Shown here piece by piece: positions 1 to 10,359 of a stretch of 64,000 nt of DNA. The notes under the pieces were generated by a model. It had not been told where the DNA came from, did no database searches, and saw only the letters and a list, made by a program, of their open reading frames with translations. The translations under genes were made by a program, and so were the position numbers. The DNA comes from Rhynchopus euleeides (taxonomy: Eukaryota; Euglenozoa; Diplonemea; Diplonemida; Diplonemidae): positions 1,364,001 through 1,428,000 of the forward strand of contig OY723275.1 in assembly GCA_963210315.1 (NCBI GenBank). Direction: 5' to 3'. Each line of letters starts with the position of its first letter. Within the stretch, counting starts at the first letter, position 1.

Positions 1-115
1 CCTCCACAAGCTGCTGCAGCTGGCTTTCATGCCGCTCATCCTCCTTCCCCAGATCACCGCTCTTCGTCCGCTTGCTGTTGCGCGTCGGTGTTGTGGTTGC
101 CGTTCTCTTGCTCAT
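1..115 (-). CDS. 5' end of a minus-strand gene running off the left edge (partial)
   Basis: On the minus strand an ATG at 115-113 opens a frame that stays open to the window edge, 38 codons. The peptide begins MSKRTATTTPTRNSKRTKSG and continues with an acidic/Gln-rich stretch (GDLGKEDERHESQLQQLVE). It looks like the basic, low-complexity N-terminus of a nuclear or cytoskeletal protein, and the codon use resembles the certain genes here (AAG, CAG and GAG ending in G). No family can be named. It is the only candidate host gene on the minus strand, so if real it makes the left end a divergent gene pair. The short length is the main doubt. Confidence 0.4.
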   Translation of the reverse strand, partial: MSKRTATTTPTRNSKRTKSGDLGKEDERHESQLQQLVE

Positions 116-3100
116 GTTGGAGGTGCAAAGGTCCTTTTGTAAGTGAGGGTGTGTGTGTGCAGCAGGGCATGTGCTGGTCTGGGGTCGCGGGGGATAAACA
201 AATGGAACAACACAGCTCGCCAGTGTTAAGGAAAGCTCGTAAATAACAAGTGGCACATGTAATTTTACATGTACCACTTGTAAATTTACATGTAAAAATT
301 TTTACATGTAAACCACTTGTAAAACCACTTGTAACAGTGGTTACTTCAGCGCCGTGCCAGAATGATTCGCCCCCCCCCCCCCCCCCCCGTCCTTCCAAGT
401 CAGCCAGGGATGCTATTCTTTGCTAGTGTCACCATTCCCCTCCTCCCCCGCCCCTCTTCTCGAATGAAAAAGACAGGGTATAATTTCGCCTCCAGAACCG
501 GGACAATCCACAGCATATCGAACATGGCAATCCACCGACAGGTGCAAAAAGGGCCGTAGTCAATGGCCCGCACCCACCACACACACACCCCACCCCCGGC
601 ATCGCTTATCTTCCCGACGCGTGTTTTTCAGGTTTTTTTGGTGGTTCTCGTCTGTGGTTTGTTGTCCCCTGTGTGTGGGGCCGGCCAGCGTGTGCTCCAG
701 ATCCACATCGCCGTGATGTGTCTGATCGTGGTTTCGCGCACAGCTTTTGTGGGGTACAATGTCATTCAGCTCTGCCCACGACACCAAAGCGATGTTGTCG
801 TGGTGCATAACGAGATGGTGTCAGATGAGGCGCACCTTTGAGTGTTTATTTTGTGTGTCCTTGACAGCTGGAACTCTTTACGATTTCAAGTACTCCGGTG
901 TCCGCCTCTACTATACATTTTGCATGAGTCTCGCCGCGTCAAGTTGGCCCGTCTGATGATCTCACCCCACCCCCTGTTTTCCAGCATCCCCTGCTGTTGC
1001 TGCTGGTGACTGAACCCTGTCTCACTCCCCTGAAGGATCCCCATTTCCCCCCCTTGTCGCGTCGGTGTTTTCGCTTTGCGAAAACCTAGCCCCGCGCACA
1101 ACTGCTATTCCCCACCCAAGGTGGGGGTTGCATCAGAGTCCGCTCGGTGCAGCTTCCACGAAACAGAAAAGGTTGCCGTGTGTGTATCATGTCCAAGAAA
1201 TATGGTTTCCCTCCTGCCAGCGTCAAAATTATATCGCGCGGCAGCGTTTTGGGCTCCAAACACGACAAAACCTCCGCAGCAAACGCTGTGGGAGTTGCTT
1301 CTGCTTTTTGGCAAACACACATCCTCATGTCGTTCTCTTTTGCAGTCACTGGGGGATGGGTGATAGGTGTTGTCCTCGCGATTGGCAAATAAAATGCCGC
1401 TGATTCGTCTCTCCGCCGTTAGTGAGTTGCGGCACCTCACAGTATTCTCTTAGTTTCCATCGTTCGGTCTCCCATGGGGTTGGTGGTGGTGGTGGTGGTG
1501 GGGGGGGGGGGTATTAATTAGTGCATGGCATCACAACCTGTAGTCTCAGCGTGAAAAGTGAGTGTGTCTTGCGATGCTGCTGCGAAACGTAGCCATTCAC
1601 TAACTGGCTGCGTGTATCCTGGCTGCGTTGCCTGCTTTATAAAATCGGATTTGCCCGCACAAAAGTAATGCGATAGTCACACGCCACGAGTCACTCTGTG
1701 CCCTGCGTGCCGTCCCTTCATCCTTCCAATCTCTTCCGACCCACAAGTGCCACCTCCGGCCACTCAATCCTGGTTTTTTGGTGTCTGTTTGGTGAGCGAC
1801 AATCGTCACGAAACTAGAAACACATCCTTTGCTATAATTTGTTATCCTAACTTGCATGGCAGGCGGTGGGTGGGCATGGGGTGAAAAAGAAGGGGGGGCG
1901 GGGCGGGGGCGAGTGGGGCCACTTGGGACAATAAAAGGTCAGGCCTCTGCTCTTGTGGACTTCTGATCGATACGTTTCTCCGTCCCCATTCACCCACCCA
2001 CACCCACACACCTCACCTCACTCACTGCCGAGAAGAGAACCAGAATGCATCGGGTGCAACATCATCCACCAGGGAGAGGGTTTCGCATACTCTAACAGGA
2101 ACCCAGCTCATGTCGTTAGGTCGGTGCTGATCAGTTGCCGGTTGATCTTTGACTTCTGTGCCTGTGCTTGTCAATGCTCGACTTTCAAGCACCTGTGTGA
2201 AGGTGGAACCAACCCCACCCCTCCCCCACACCCACTCGTGTCCGAGGATTTCTCACTCGGCCTCGACACGATTTCTGCAATTTGAGTGAAGGGCGGTCGA
2301 CTCTCTGTGACCACTGTCCCCCCCCTTTACCGCGCCGCTCTTCTCCTCTCTCCCCCCCCCCCACCTCCCCGTATGACTGCAGGTGCCGCAGGTTCTCACC
2401 CCTCGCGCCCACCACCACCGTTGTCTCTCTTTCTCTCTCTCTTTCACACACGCCCCCTATATTTTCCGGTTATTCAGTTCTCCCGGCTGCGCTGCTGCCC
2501 GTGTGTCGGCAGTGGTGCATTTTCTTTTGAGGCGGTTTTTTTCTTCTTTTTTTTTTGCCCAATTTTTTTTGTTGAGAAAAGAAGCGACAAAGAGAGCCAG
2601 GTGGGGGATGGGAGGGTGAGGGGGGGTGGATGGGGGGCGCGCACGGAATGTCTTCTGATTCAGCCGAACAACACGCAGATAAATCCCGAGGAAGATGACC
2701 CCTCTTTGGATTTGGTAGTCCCGGGGAGTGCATTCCACCTGGGTAGTTTATGGCGGGTTTCCGTTGGCCGTGGTGGTGGTTCCTCTGATAAAATGTGGCC
2801 GCACTACCACCTCCCCAAGGTAAATCAACAAGATTGATTTCAAATCAAGTGTTGGTTTGTTGTCGACAGCTATTTTTGCTGCCTTTTGAAGCCAGCGGGC
2901 TGCAGACACTCTCCGTGACAATATAGATCGTGGGGCATTGTATCGAAGAGCAATGCCACAGTGCGTTTTTATGTGCTCCGGGAAATACACCGTCGAAAAA
3001 CACAAAATGTTCATGAGTAGTCGTGCGACTGACAGACAGGCAATCTTGCGCCGGTCAGAATTGGAAAGCCAGGGGATGTTTGAGTGCCTGCAACCCGATG

Positions 3101-3721
3101 GCGAGGCTGTTGGTGTTTTGGATTGGAGGGGGATGGTGCAATAACCGGACCATTGAGTGCGATGGTATGAGAACAAACCAAAAAAGGTGGGATGGGGTGG
3201 GGTGGGGTGGGGTGGGGGAGAGAGTGGTGTGGGTAGGCAGACCGAGCCCTTGCTCGTAGTAGGAATATCGGAGGGGAAGCCCCCCTCCCCACCCCCTGCG
3301 CAAAAAAAATCTATATGTCAACGAAAACGAGAACAAGAATATAAACCGTCCTGAACTGCAGAGGGCGGCAGCTCCCCATACCCACACCCACTTCTTTGCA
3401 TGAATTCCGACGGTTTTTCCCTTCTCCCACACGCCCCACCCCCACAGGAATATTGCATCGGCGTTACCCTCACACCACCCCACCATCCATTCAAACAGGC
3501 GGGCATCCGAGACTGCGTGCCCCCACCCCCTCACACCCCCCTGCCCAGCACACTCAACATACCCGACGCCACACGGCAGTCGTAGGCAAACACACCCCAC
3601 TAGGAGGCGGTTATACCCTCTCCAGACCACTCTTCAACTCACCCCCTCTCTTCTCAAGTTTCTTTCGTTCTTTGCATCGCCCCACAAAGCCGCGTTAGGC
3701 TAGACTAGGCTTCCGGCAACA
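116..3721. other. 3.6-kb gene-free region, possible divergent strand-switch region
   Basis: No convincing coding frame is seen. The stretch is rich in homopurine/homopyrimidine and G or C runs (for example 369-388, 1498-1511, 2351-2364, 3186-3220) and GT/CA dinucleotides. A small inverted-repeat patch built on TACATGTA and CCACTTGT lies at about 245-335. It separates the minus-strand start at 115 from the + strand gene at 3722. In trypanosomatids such divergent regions are where polycistronic transcription begins, and G/C tracts of this type are common there. Assigning that role here is inference. Confidence 0.4.
245..335. repeat. AT-rich inverted-repeat patch (TACATGTA / CCACTTGT)
   Basis: About 90 bases of short palindromes: ACATGTAATTTTACATGT, then TTTACATGTAAA motifs and three copies of CCACTTGTAA. 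The composition stands out from the GC-rich surroundings. The same TACATGTA word dominates the foldback element at 53185-55010, so this may be a worn remnant of a related element. No clear ends or target duplication are visible. Confidence 0.4.
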
Positions 3722-5791
3722 ATGAGTGCATCCGATGAGCCTCACCTGCAGCGCGGGGCCCTCGTCCTGCTGAAGCGCTCCAGCGGCGCATGGATCCCTG
3801 CAACCCTGAAGGACATTGACGATGCAGGCTATGTGGTGGAGTGGCAGGAGGGGGATGGGTCGTGGTGCCACAAGGTGGTGTCCTTTGCAAATGCAGGCAA
3901 CATCCGCCCGCGTGAGGAGGAGAAGGCGGATACAGGCGCAGAGGACAATGCGAAGGCGGCGGCGGCCGAGGAGGCGGAGAAGGCGGCGGAGGCTGCGAAG
4001 GCCGCGGAAGCGGAGGCGGCGGCGGAAGCAGCTGCGAATCAGGCTGCTGAGGATGAGGCGCGGCGAGAGAGAGAGGAAGCGGCAGCGGCATCAGCAGCAG
4101 CCGCGGCGGCGGAGGCTGAGGCGGAGGCGCTGCGTGCAGAGGAGCGTGCTGCCGAAGAAGCTCGGGTGGCGGAGCAGCAGGCGGAAGCTGCAAAGGCGGC
4201 TGAGGCAGAGGCTGCGGCGGCGGCGGCGGAGGCAGAGGCCAAGGAGGAGAAGGAGGTACCTGCACCCCTGAAGCCCGTCGAGACACCGGAGCCCGTGTTC
4301 CACTCGCCCCCGCGCAAGCCCCCGAAGAAGACGGGTGATCTGGTATGTTCTGTGGGGTGCGAGAGGTGTGGGAGGGGGACGGACTGGTGTTGTGTCATGA
4401 CCTGTTGCGTTATGTGTGGTGCGCGTTGTGTCGCCTCATTGTCACTCACACACACACACACAGCTGCTTGTGGATGGGCGCGGCTCCGGCACCGTCGATG
4501 AGATGTCCTTTGTCCTGGATGAGGAGAAGGTGCAGTTCTGCCTGGTGCAGTTCCCCATCGGGTCAGGCACCTTCCGCAGGTTCAAGCTGATCTTCATCAA
4601 GTGGCAGGGGAGCAAGTGCCCCGCCATGCGCCGCGCAAAACAGGTGCAGCGCAGCGGCGAGGTATGCCGGGATGGGAGGCCGGGTACAACTGCTGCTTGT
4701 CAACCCCACCCCCGTCGCCTGCATGTGCACCCTGCGTGGGGGGTACGGGCGGCAGAAGAACATCCCCATTTCTCACTAAGCAAATCGTGCGAAACCTTTC
4801 TCTTCAACAGCAGCGGTGGCTCTCTCTCTCTCTCGACCCTTCTCGCCCTTTCTTCTCTCTTGCGAATATCCTCCCAACACACACACACCCTATGCAGGTG
4901 CAAGACTATATCGGGAGCACCCATGGGTCGCTCACGATTGGCGAGCTCGATGACTGCACGCTTGATTACATCCTGACGGAGACTCGGAATGTGTTCGTGA
5001 CGGACAACGGCGAGTTCAGCATCCACAAGCTGAAGGAGGAGATCACGGCGGCAGCGGAGGAGGCGAAGCAGAAGCAGGAGGCTGCCGTGCAGCAGGCGGT
5101 GCAGCAGACGATGAGCCAGCTCCCGAAGCTCCGCCCCACCGCGGTTGACCTGGACCTGGACCTCGAGAAGGTGATGGTGGAGGTGCGGAAACCGCTGGGG
5201 GCCCTGAACTGGATCCTCTTCAAGCCATTCAACAAGCTGGACATGATCAACGCGGGCAGCGAGAGTGTCGACGAGATGGGGAGCTTCATCGAGGATGACC
5301 AGGTCATGTTCGGCCTGCTCCGTCTGGGCTTCGGTATCGGGCACTTCCGCCGTGTCAAGTGGATTGCCATCACCTTTGTCGGTGCCGGGGTCGGTGCCGT
5401 CAAGCGTGGGCAGCTGCTCTCGAAGAAATCCGACATGGAAGCCCTGATGAAGCCGCACCAGATTTCCATTGAAATCCAAGGGTCTGACGACTTCACCCTC
5501 CAGCATGTTGTGGAGAAGGTGACGCCGTACATTGTGGCTGACGACATCTCCATGAAGGGCAAGAAGAAGCAGAGCAAGGTGACCCTGGAGGACTTCCAGA
5601 ACGCTCTGGCAGAGGAGAAGATCGCAGCCGCAGAGTTCTTCGGGGAGGATGCCGCCGCGTCCATCGCAGAGCTGGAGCAGTTCTCGCCGATCGCGGCTGA
5701 CTACGACCTCCGCGATACGATCGAAAAGATCAAGTCTGAGTCGGACCCCCTTCTGTGGGGTGTGTTCTCCCTCAACCCCGATGCAAAGTGA
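3722..5791 (+). CDS. Tudor-like / coactosin-type ADF-H domain protein
   Basis: Three exons, 3722-4342, 4464-4661 and 4898-5791, give 570 residues. Both introns are GT-AG (GTATGT and GTATGC donors, CACAG and TGCAG acceptors) and fall between codons. Residues about 8-60 form a small Tudor/SH3-like barrel (RGALVLLKRSSGAWIPATLK..VVEWQEGDGSWCHKVV). Next comes an Ala/Glu-rich helix or coiled coil (about 65-175), then two ADF-H modules of the coactosin type. The first is about 208-300 (VQFCLVQFPIGSGTFRRFKL..IKWQG). The second is about 365-480 (VMFGLLRLGFGIGHFRRVKW..ITFVG..AVKRGQL). ADF-H proteins bind actin filaments or monomers, and coactosin-type ones bind filaments without severing. A role in the actin cytoskeleton is likely, and the reader-like N-terminus is unusual for the family. 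An acceptor-like TAG lies about 15 nt before the ATG. Confidence 0.85.
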
Positions 5792-7358
5792 TGTTCTACT
5801 TGCGTCGGGTGAGTGTGCAATCCTGCGTGTGTGCTGCGGAATCCATTCGTGGGGGTGGGGACCTGTCCCAAGCACTAGCCGCTTGTGGGGCCCGGCCGAG
5901 CACAACACCTGCCGACAGGCCGGGTGTTTCTAATTTTTTTAAAGCCACGCTCGGTTGTGGCCTCGCAGGAATGGCAGATGTGCTTTGGGTAGTTTTGCCC
6001 CCCCCTTTGTATTCTTACGCACACGGTCTTCGCGGAAAGTGTCATTCAGCCCTGCCAAACGTGCTCTACACACCACCCCCCTTCATCAGACAAGCGGGCT
6101 TGTAAGTGTGTGTGGAAGCTTCAACGCATCAAACGAAGTACCGTACAGTAGAGGAAGCGGTAGAGCTGAACTGACACTTTCTTTTTCTCCTTTTTCCGGG
6201 TTTGTGCGTATAAACAACGCCTTATATTTTTCCTTACAACACACAGACACACCCCACACCCTTCGTCTGATCTGCCACGGTTGGTTTGTGTCGTGTGCTC
6301 CGAACCACACACAAAACGTGGAAGCGGGAGGGGCGCGTGTGCCAGTGCCTAGTGCCCCAGAGAGAAACAGAAGTGAGGTGCCTGTGTTTGCCCCCCCCCC
6401 CCCCGTCCCAAATGTGCAACAGAACTTAGACAACAACAAGCCTCGTTTAAAATAAACACGGGATTCAATGAAGCCCAATCTCGCCCGTTGCAAATTGACT
6501 CGCTCCCGTCTCCTTGATGCCTCTATTTGGTGCCCGTTAGTGTCTGTGTGACTCTTGTCTGTGCCCAACGTATATATTCTACAAGTGGACAATCCCCATC
6601 CCCCACCACCCTTGTATTGCGATACCTGCGCATGCACGCATCACTGGCAACGTTGTGGTTTGTCTGTTTCTGTCTTCTCTCCACACTGCTATATTAGCTG
6701 CTGCTCCTAACCCCCCCTTCTCGGCAGTAGCCTTTTTGAAAATACAACCAAATGATGAAGGGAGAAAGCCCTGTGAAGTGGCATGAAGGTGCTAATCCTC
6801 AAGCTTCAGTCGTACGATTTCCTTCGTTACTTCGCGACCTCGCTACGCTTCGTCGCTCGTAACTAGAAACAATACGAATCAATTGATGCCGGCCGAATCA
6901 GCCTGAAAGGACCCTGTGTTCCGTTGGTGGGTCTGTTATCTATCATATAGACGGCAGCCCAAAAGATGTGCCAAAAAAGGAGTGTGGGTGGGTGGGTGGG
7001 TGGGGACTGCGAAGGTTTGGCTGTGTGGCGCCAGCAAACGCATGGGTTGCCAGGCAAAGTGTGCCGGCAAAAGGCTGTGGTGTCCCGGCCAGTTTGCCGT
7101 TGAGAACGGCATCTGTGATGTCACCGAACTGCCCTGCACCCCCCCGCACCCTGCTTCAGCTCAGCACGACGGAGGTGATTTTGCATGTTTCGCATTGTCC
7201 ATGCAGGGGATGGCATGCGTCTGTGGCGCAGTGTGCCATCCCCGCATAACACTGACACGCCTTCCCTTGCAGCGACTGTACACTAGTCGGGGTACTTTTT
7301 CAAACCGTTCCCCGCCCCCTGCAGAGTGGTGCCCGCCTGTGCACCAACCGCAACAACA
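5792..7358. other. Intergenic region between the ADF-H gene and dyskerin
   Basis: Presumed 3' UTR and spacer. It holds C runs (6391-6404), GT/CA-rich stretches, one copy of the AAGCTTCAG dispersed repeat (6769-6863) and a block at about 6030-6092 that recurs at about 19540-19595. Nothing protein-like is supported. The last 100 bases are C/T-rich and end in CAG shortly before the dyskerin start, as expected of a trans-splice acceptor. Confidence 0.5.
6769..6863 (+). repeat. Dispersed repeat with AAGCTTCAGTCGTACGATTT core, copy 1
   Basis: Reads GCCCTGTGAAGTGGCATGAAGG, then ATCCTCAAGCTTCAG, then CGTACGATTTCC, then a Ser/Arg-codon-like tail CGCTACGCTTCGTCGCTCGTAAC. The same order of blocks occurs, in either orientation, at 33912-34011, 53777-53853 and 60774-60878. 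The tail starts GTTAC and ends GTAAC, so it can fold on itself. Confidence 0.7.
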
Positions 7359-9080
7359 ATGGGAAAGTCAAAAGATTATGCGGAGATTTACAGCACAACC
7401 GACTTCATCGTCGGGAGTGAGGACAGCAAGGATGCGAAGCTGAACTGCGCGCACTGGCCGATGCTGCTGAAGAATGTCGACAAGCTGAACGTGCGGTCGT
7501 CGCACTACACCCCGCTGCCGGAGGGCGGCACGTGCCCCCTGAGGCGTAGTCTGCAGGAGCACCTTGCGTACGGCATGTGCAACCTGGACAAGCCCAGCAA
7601 CCCCAGCAGTCACGAGATCGTGTCGTGGATCAAGCGTATCCTGAAGGTATGTCATGGCCAGTACACTGCACGCTGCACCGCATTCCCTTGCAGTGCGAGA
7701 AGACGGGTCACTCCGGCACCCTCGACCCCAAGGTGACGGGCTCTCTGGTCATCTGCCTTAACCGTGCGACGCGTCTGGTGAAGAGCCAGCAGAACGCAGG
7801 TAAGGAGTACATCTGCATTCTGCGCCTCCACGACGCCGTGAAGAAGAAGAAGCTGGAAGCGGCACTGGAGAAGCTGACGGGTATGTTTCCGCGTTGTTCT
7901 GCCGACATACCTCATCCGCGGGTGCTGGCTCTGCATGCGGTGCTGCGTTTTTTTCGACGGATTCAACACCGTTATCAAAAGGTGGATAGGCTGTGTTGCT
8001 ACCATTTACTTTCTTCTCGTCACACCACACCACCACAGGTGCGGTGTTCCAGCGCCCCCCGCTGGTCGCGGCTGTGAAGCGTCAGCTGCGTATCCGTACC
8101 ATCTACGAGACGGAGCTGATTGAGTACGATGAGCAGCGCCACCTGTCGCTGTTCCGTGTGGGGTGTGAGGCGGGGACGTACATCCGTACGCTGTGCGTGC
8201 ACCTGGGTCTGATGCTGGCAACTGGCGGGCACATGCAGGAGCTGCGTCGCAGCCGCACTGGGCACCTCTCCGAAAACACGGGGCTGGTGACAATGCACGA
8301 CGTGCTGGACGCACAGTGGATGCTGGACAACAAGAAGGACGACTCTTACCTGCGGCGTGTGATCCTCCCCTGCGAGCTGATCCTCGTCGGGAAGAAGCGC
8401 ATTGTCCTGAAGGACACTGCCGTCAACGCCATCTGCTACGGTGCGAAGCTCATGATCCCCGGTCTGCTGCGCTTCGAGGACGGCATCGCCGTCGGTGACG
8501 AGGTGGCGATGATCACCACCAAGGGTGAGATCGTGGCTCTCGGGATTGCACAGATGACGACCTCCGTGATGGCCTCGTGCGACCACGGTATCGTGGCGAA
8601 GATCAAGCGTGTCATCATGGAGCGTGACACCTACGCCCGCAAGTGGGGTCTGGGCCCTGTGGCGCTGAAGAAGAAGAAGATGATTGAGGAGGGCAAGCTG
8701 GACCAGTACGGCCGCAACAACGACAAGACCCCCGACCTGTGGGCCAAGAACTACGCCGACTACACCGGCAACCGTGACAACAAGAAGGCCTGGTGGGTAT
8801 GCATTGAGCTACGCAGGGTGACGCCACAACATGCTACTTTGCCGAAGTTGAACCACACCACCACCACCACCACCACCACCACCACCACCACCACCGCCCC
8901 CCACAGGACATCGGCCTCAGCGACGCCCCCAACAAGGGCGAGTGCGTGGACCTCCTGGAGGGCCAGGGCTCGAAGAAGCGCCCGGCAGAGGACGCGGCAG
9001 AGGGCCAGGCTGTGGTGAAGAAGGAGAAGAAAGAAAAGAAGGACAAGAAGGAGAAGAAGGAGAAGAAGTCCAAGGCATGA
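7359..9080 (+). CDS. CBF5: Dyskerin / Cbf5, H/ACA snoRNP pseudouridine synthase
   Basis: Four exons, 7359-7646, 7694-7880, 8039-8796 and 8907-9080, give 468 residues. The first intron is only 47 nt (GTATGT..TTGCAG). The third contains a perfect ACC triplet run. The protein is the catalytic subunit of box H/ACA snoRNPs: it isomerises uridine to pseudouridine in rRNA and snRNA, and in many eukaryotes it also stabilises telomerase RNA. The N-terminal DKLN domain ([15 protein letters not shown], about 33-48) is followed by [19 protein letters not shown]. The TruB catalytic loop [14 protein letters not shown] holds the catalytic Asp at about residue 106. A PUA domain (about 260-345, [33 protein letters not shown]) and a Lys-rich nuclear/nucleolar tail ([14 protein letters not shown]) complete it. 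Length and order fit the family. Confidence 0.97.
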
Positions 9081-9151
9081 TAGAGAAGGTCTGTGTGTCT
9101 GTGTGTGTGGTGGGAAAAAAATACGCAAGAAAAATATACACTCCCCCCACC

Positions 9152-10359
9152 CAGGGCTGTTCCTAACTGGGGGGCTTGTTCCCCACTTTCAGGATTCTGA
9201 ACTTTTTTTCTAAGAATTTTTGTAAGGGGGAAAAAAGTTTTTTTCTAAGAATTTTGTTAGGGGATTTTTTTTCTAAGGTTGTTTCGCAGAGGAAAAAACG
9301 TTTTCTAAGTTTTCCCCAGTCGACAGGGCGCGCACAAGGATGGAAGGGAAGTCTGTCCCCCGTACCGTTCGCCTTGCTGGCCAACTGGAGAGCCAGACGT
9401 TCACTACCGTGGCCTCCGGCGGCTGGGGGGCTCCGCCCCCCAGACCCCCCTGTGGCATACGTCTCGTACTCAAGTCCTTCGAATCCCATCAGGTCGGGGT
9501 CCAACCACTCCAGTCGCCTCTGAGGACGCAGCCAACTCGCACAGAATCTGTACGCCCACACGAACAGATGTTCGCTACCGTGGCCTCCGGCGGCTGGGGG
9601 GCTCCGCCCCCCAGACCCCCCATGTAGCGTGTGCCCGTCCATCTATCTCACTTCCCCGGGTACAGTGCAGCGTAGGAGGTCAGCACCACATCCATGAAGC
9701 GCTTCTTCGAAGCCTGACTGACATCGGACAGGAGGTCGGGCTTCCCCACCTGGGAGGTACACTTGCCGCGTTCGCGACATGCGTGACACGCAACACGCTA
9801 CCTGAAACGTGAGTGTGCCTTGCTAACACGAGCATTTCAACGGTCTGCCGACGACCGTTCCCCAAACCAGTAAACCAGCAGTTTTGGAAAATCGGAGAGA
9901 TCACCCTACTGTGCTGAATATGGTGCGCACCACTGCAAAAATCCCCGGGAGCTTTTGGGCTTTCAGACCTGAAGGGGCCAGCAGGTGGGTGGCGTCGGGG
10001 AGTGGCAGCTTTGTAACTGTCCTCCAGCTGCTGGCATGTCCAGCCCTGCGAGAGTGCCAAGGTGTATTGAGTCCCTGCGGAGCACAACCCCCGATGAGAA
10101 CGAGTGCCAGATGATCCTCATTCATTTTCAGCTGTAACGCGCATGAGGGGCACTCTCTGCCGCAAGCATCTCTGGGCATCACCCGAGAGCTGTCACATGA
10201 TGACGCGGAGAGAAATCAGAGAAAAAGTCCCGCCTGACGGGCACGCGCCTGGAAACTGTGGGGGGGCGAGCAAAAAATCCCTTGTAAAAATTCTTAGAAA
10301 AAACCTGGTTCCCCGACCCAAAAAACCCGGAAAAAGGGCTCGTTCCCCGCCCAGGCCTG
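9152..10359. mobile_element. Non-autonomous hAT-type DNA transposon, 1.2 kb, 8-bp target duplication
   Basis: The left end begins CAGGGCTGTTCC and the right end, read inward, begins CAGGCCTGGGCGGGGAAC. The terminal repeats are short and imperfect. Both ends carry inner blocks with TTTTTTCTAAGAATTTTT in opposite orientation. The flanking octamer CCCCCACC is present on both sides (9144-9151 and 10360-10367). CAG ends plus an 8-bp duplication are the hAT signature. No transposase is encoded. It contains two tandem copies of a GC hairpin module (9399-9450, 9569-9621) that also occurs in the element at 25004. Confidence 0.75.
9399..9621 (+). repeat. Tandem pair of GGCTGGGGGGCTCCGCCCCCCAG hairpin modules
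   Basis: A block of about 52 bases (GTTCACTACCGTGGCCTCCG, then a perfect hairpin CTGGGGGG/CCCCCCAG, then ACCCCCC) occurs at 9399-9450 and again at 9569-9621. A third copy lies at about 25397-25450. The second copy here and the 25-kb copy also share the preceding 90 or so bases (CATCAGGTC..GAGGACGCA..CACAGAATCTGTAC), so a module of about 145 bases is shared. Confidence 0.75.

Noticed and set aside
4966-5664. Long minus-strand frame opposite the ADF-H gene
   Set aside because: Shadow of a GC-rich coding exon; Ser/Arg-rich nonsense with no domain. The same applies to the minus-strand frames at 12346-13269, 20930-21823, 39952-40854, 47708-48598 and 50999-52012.
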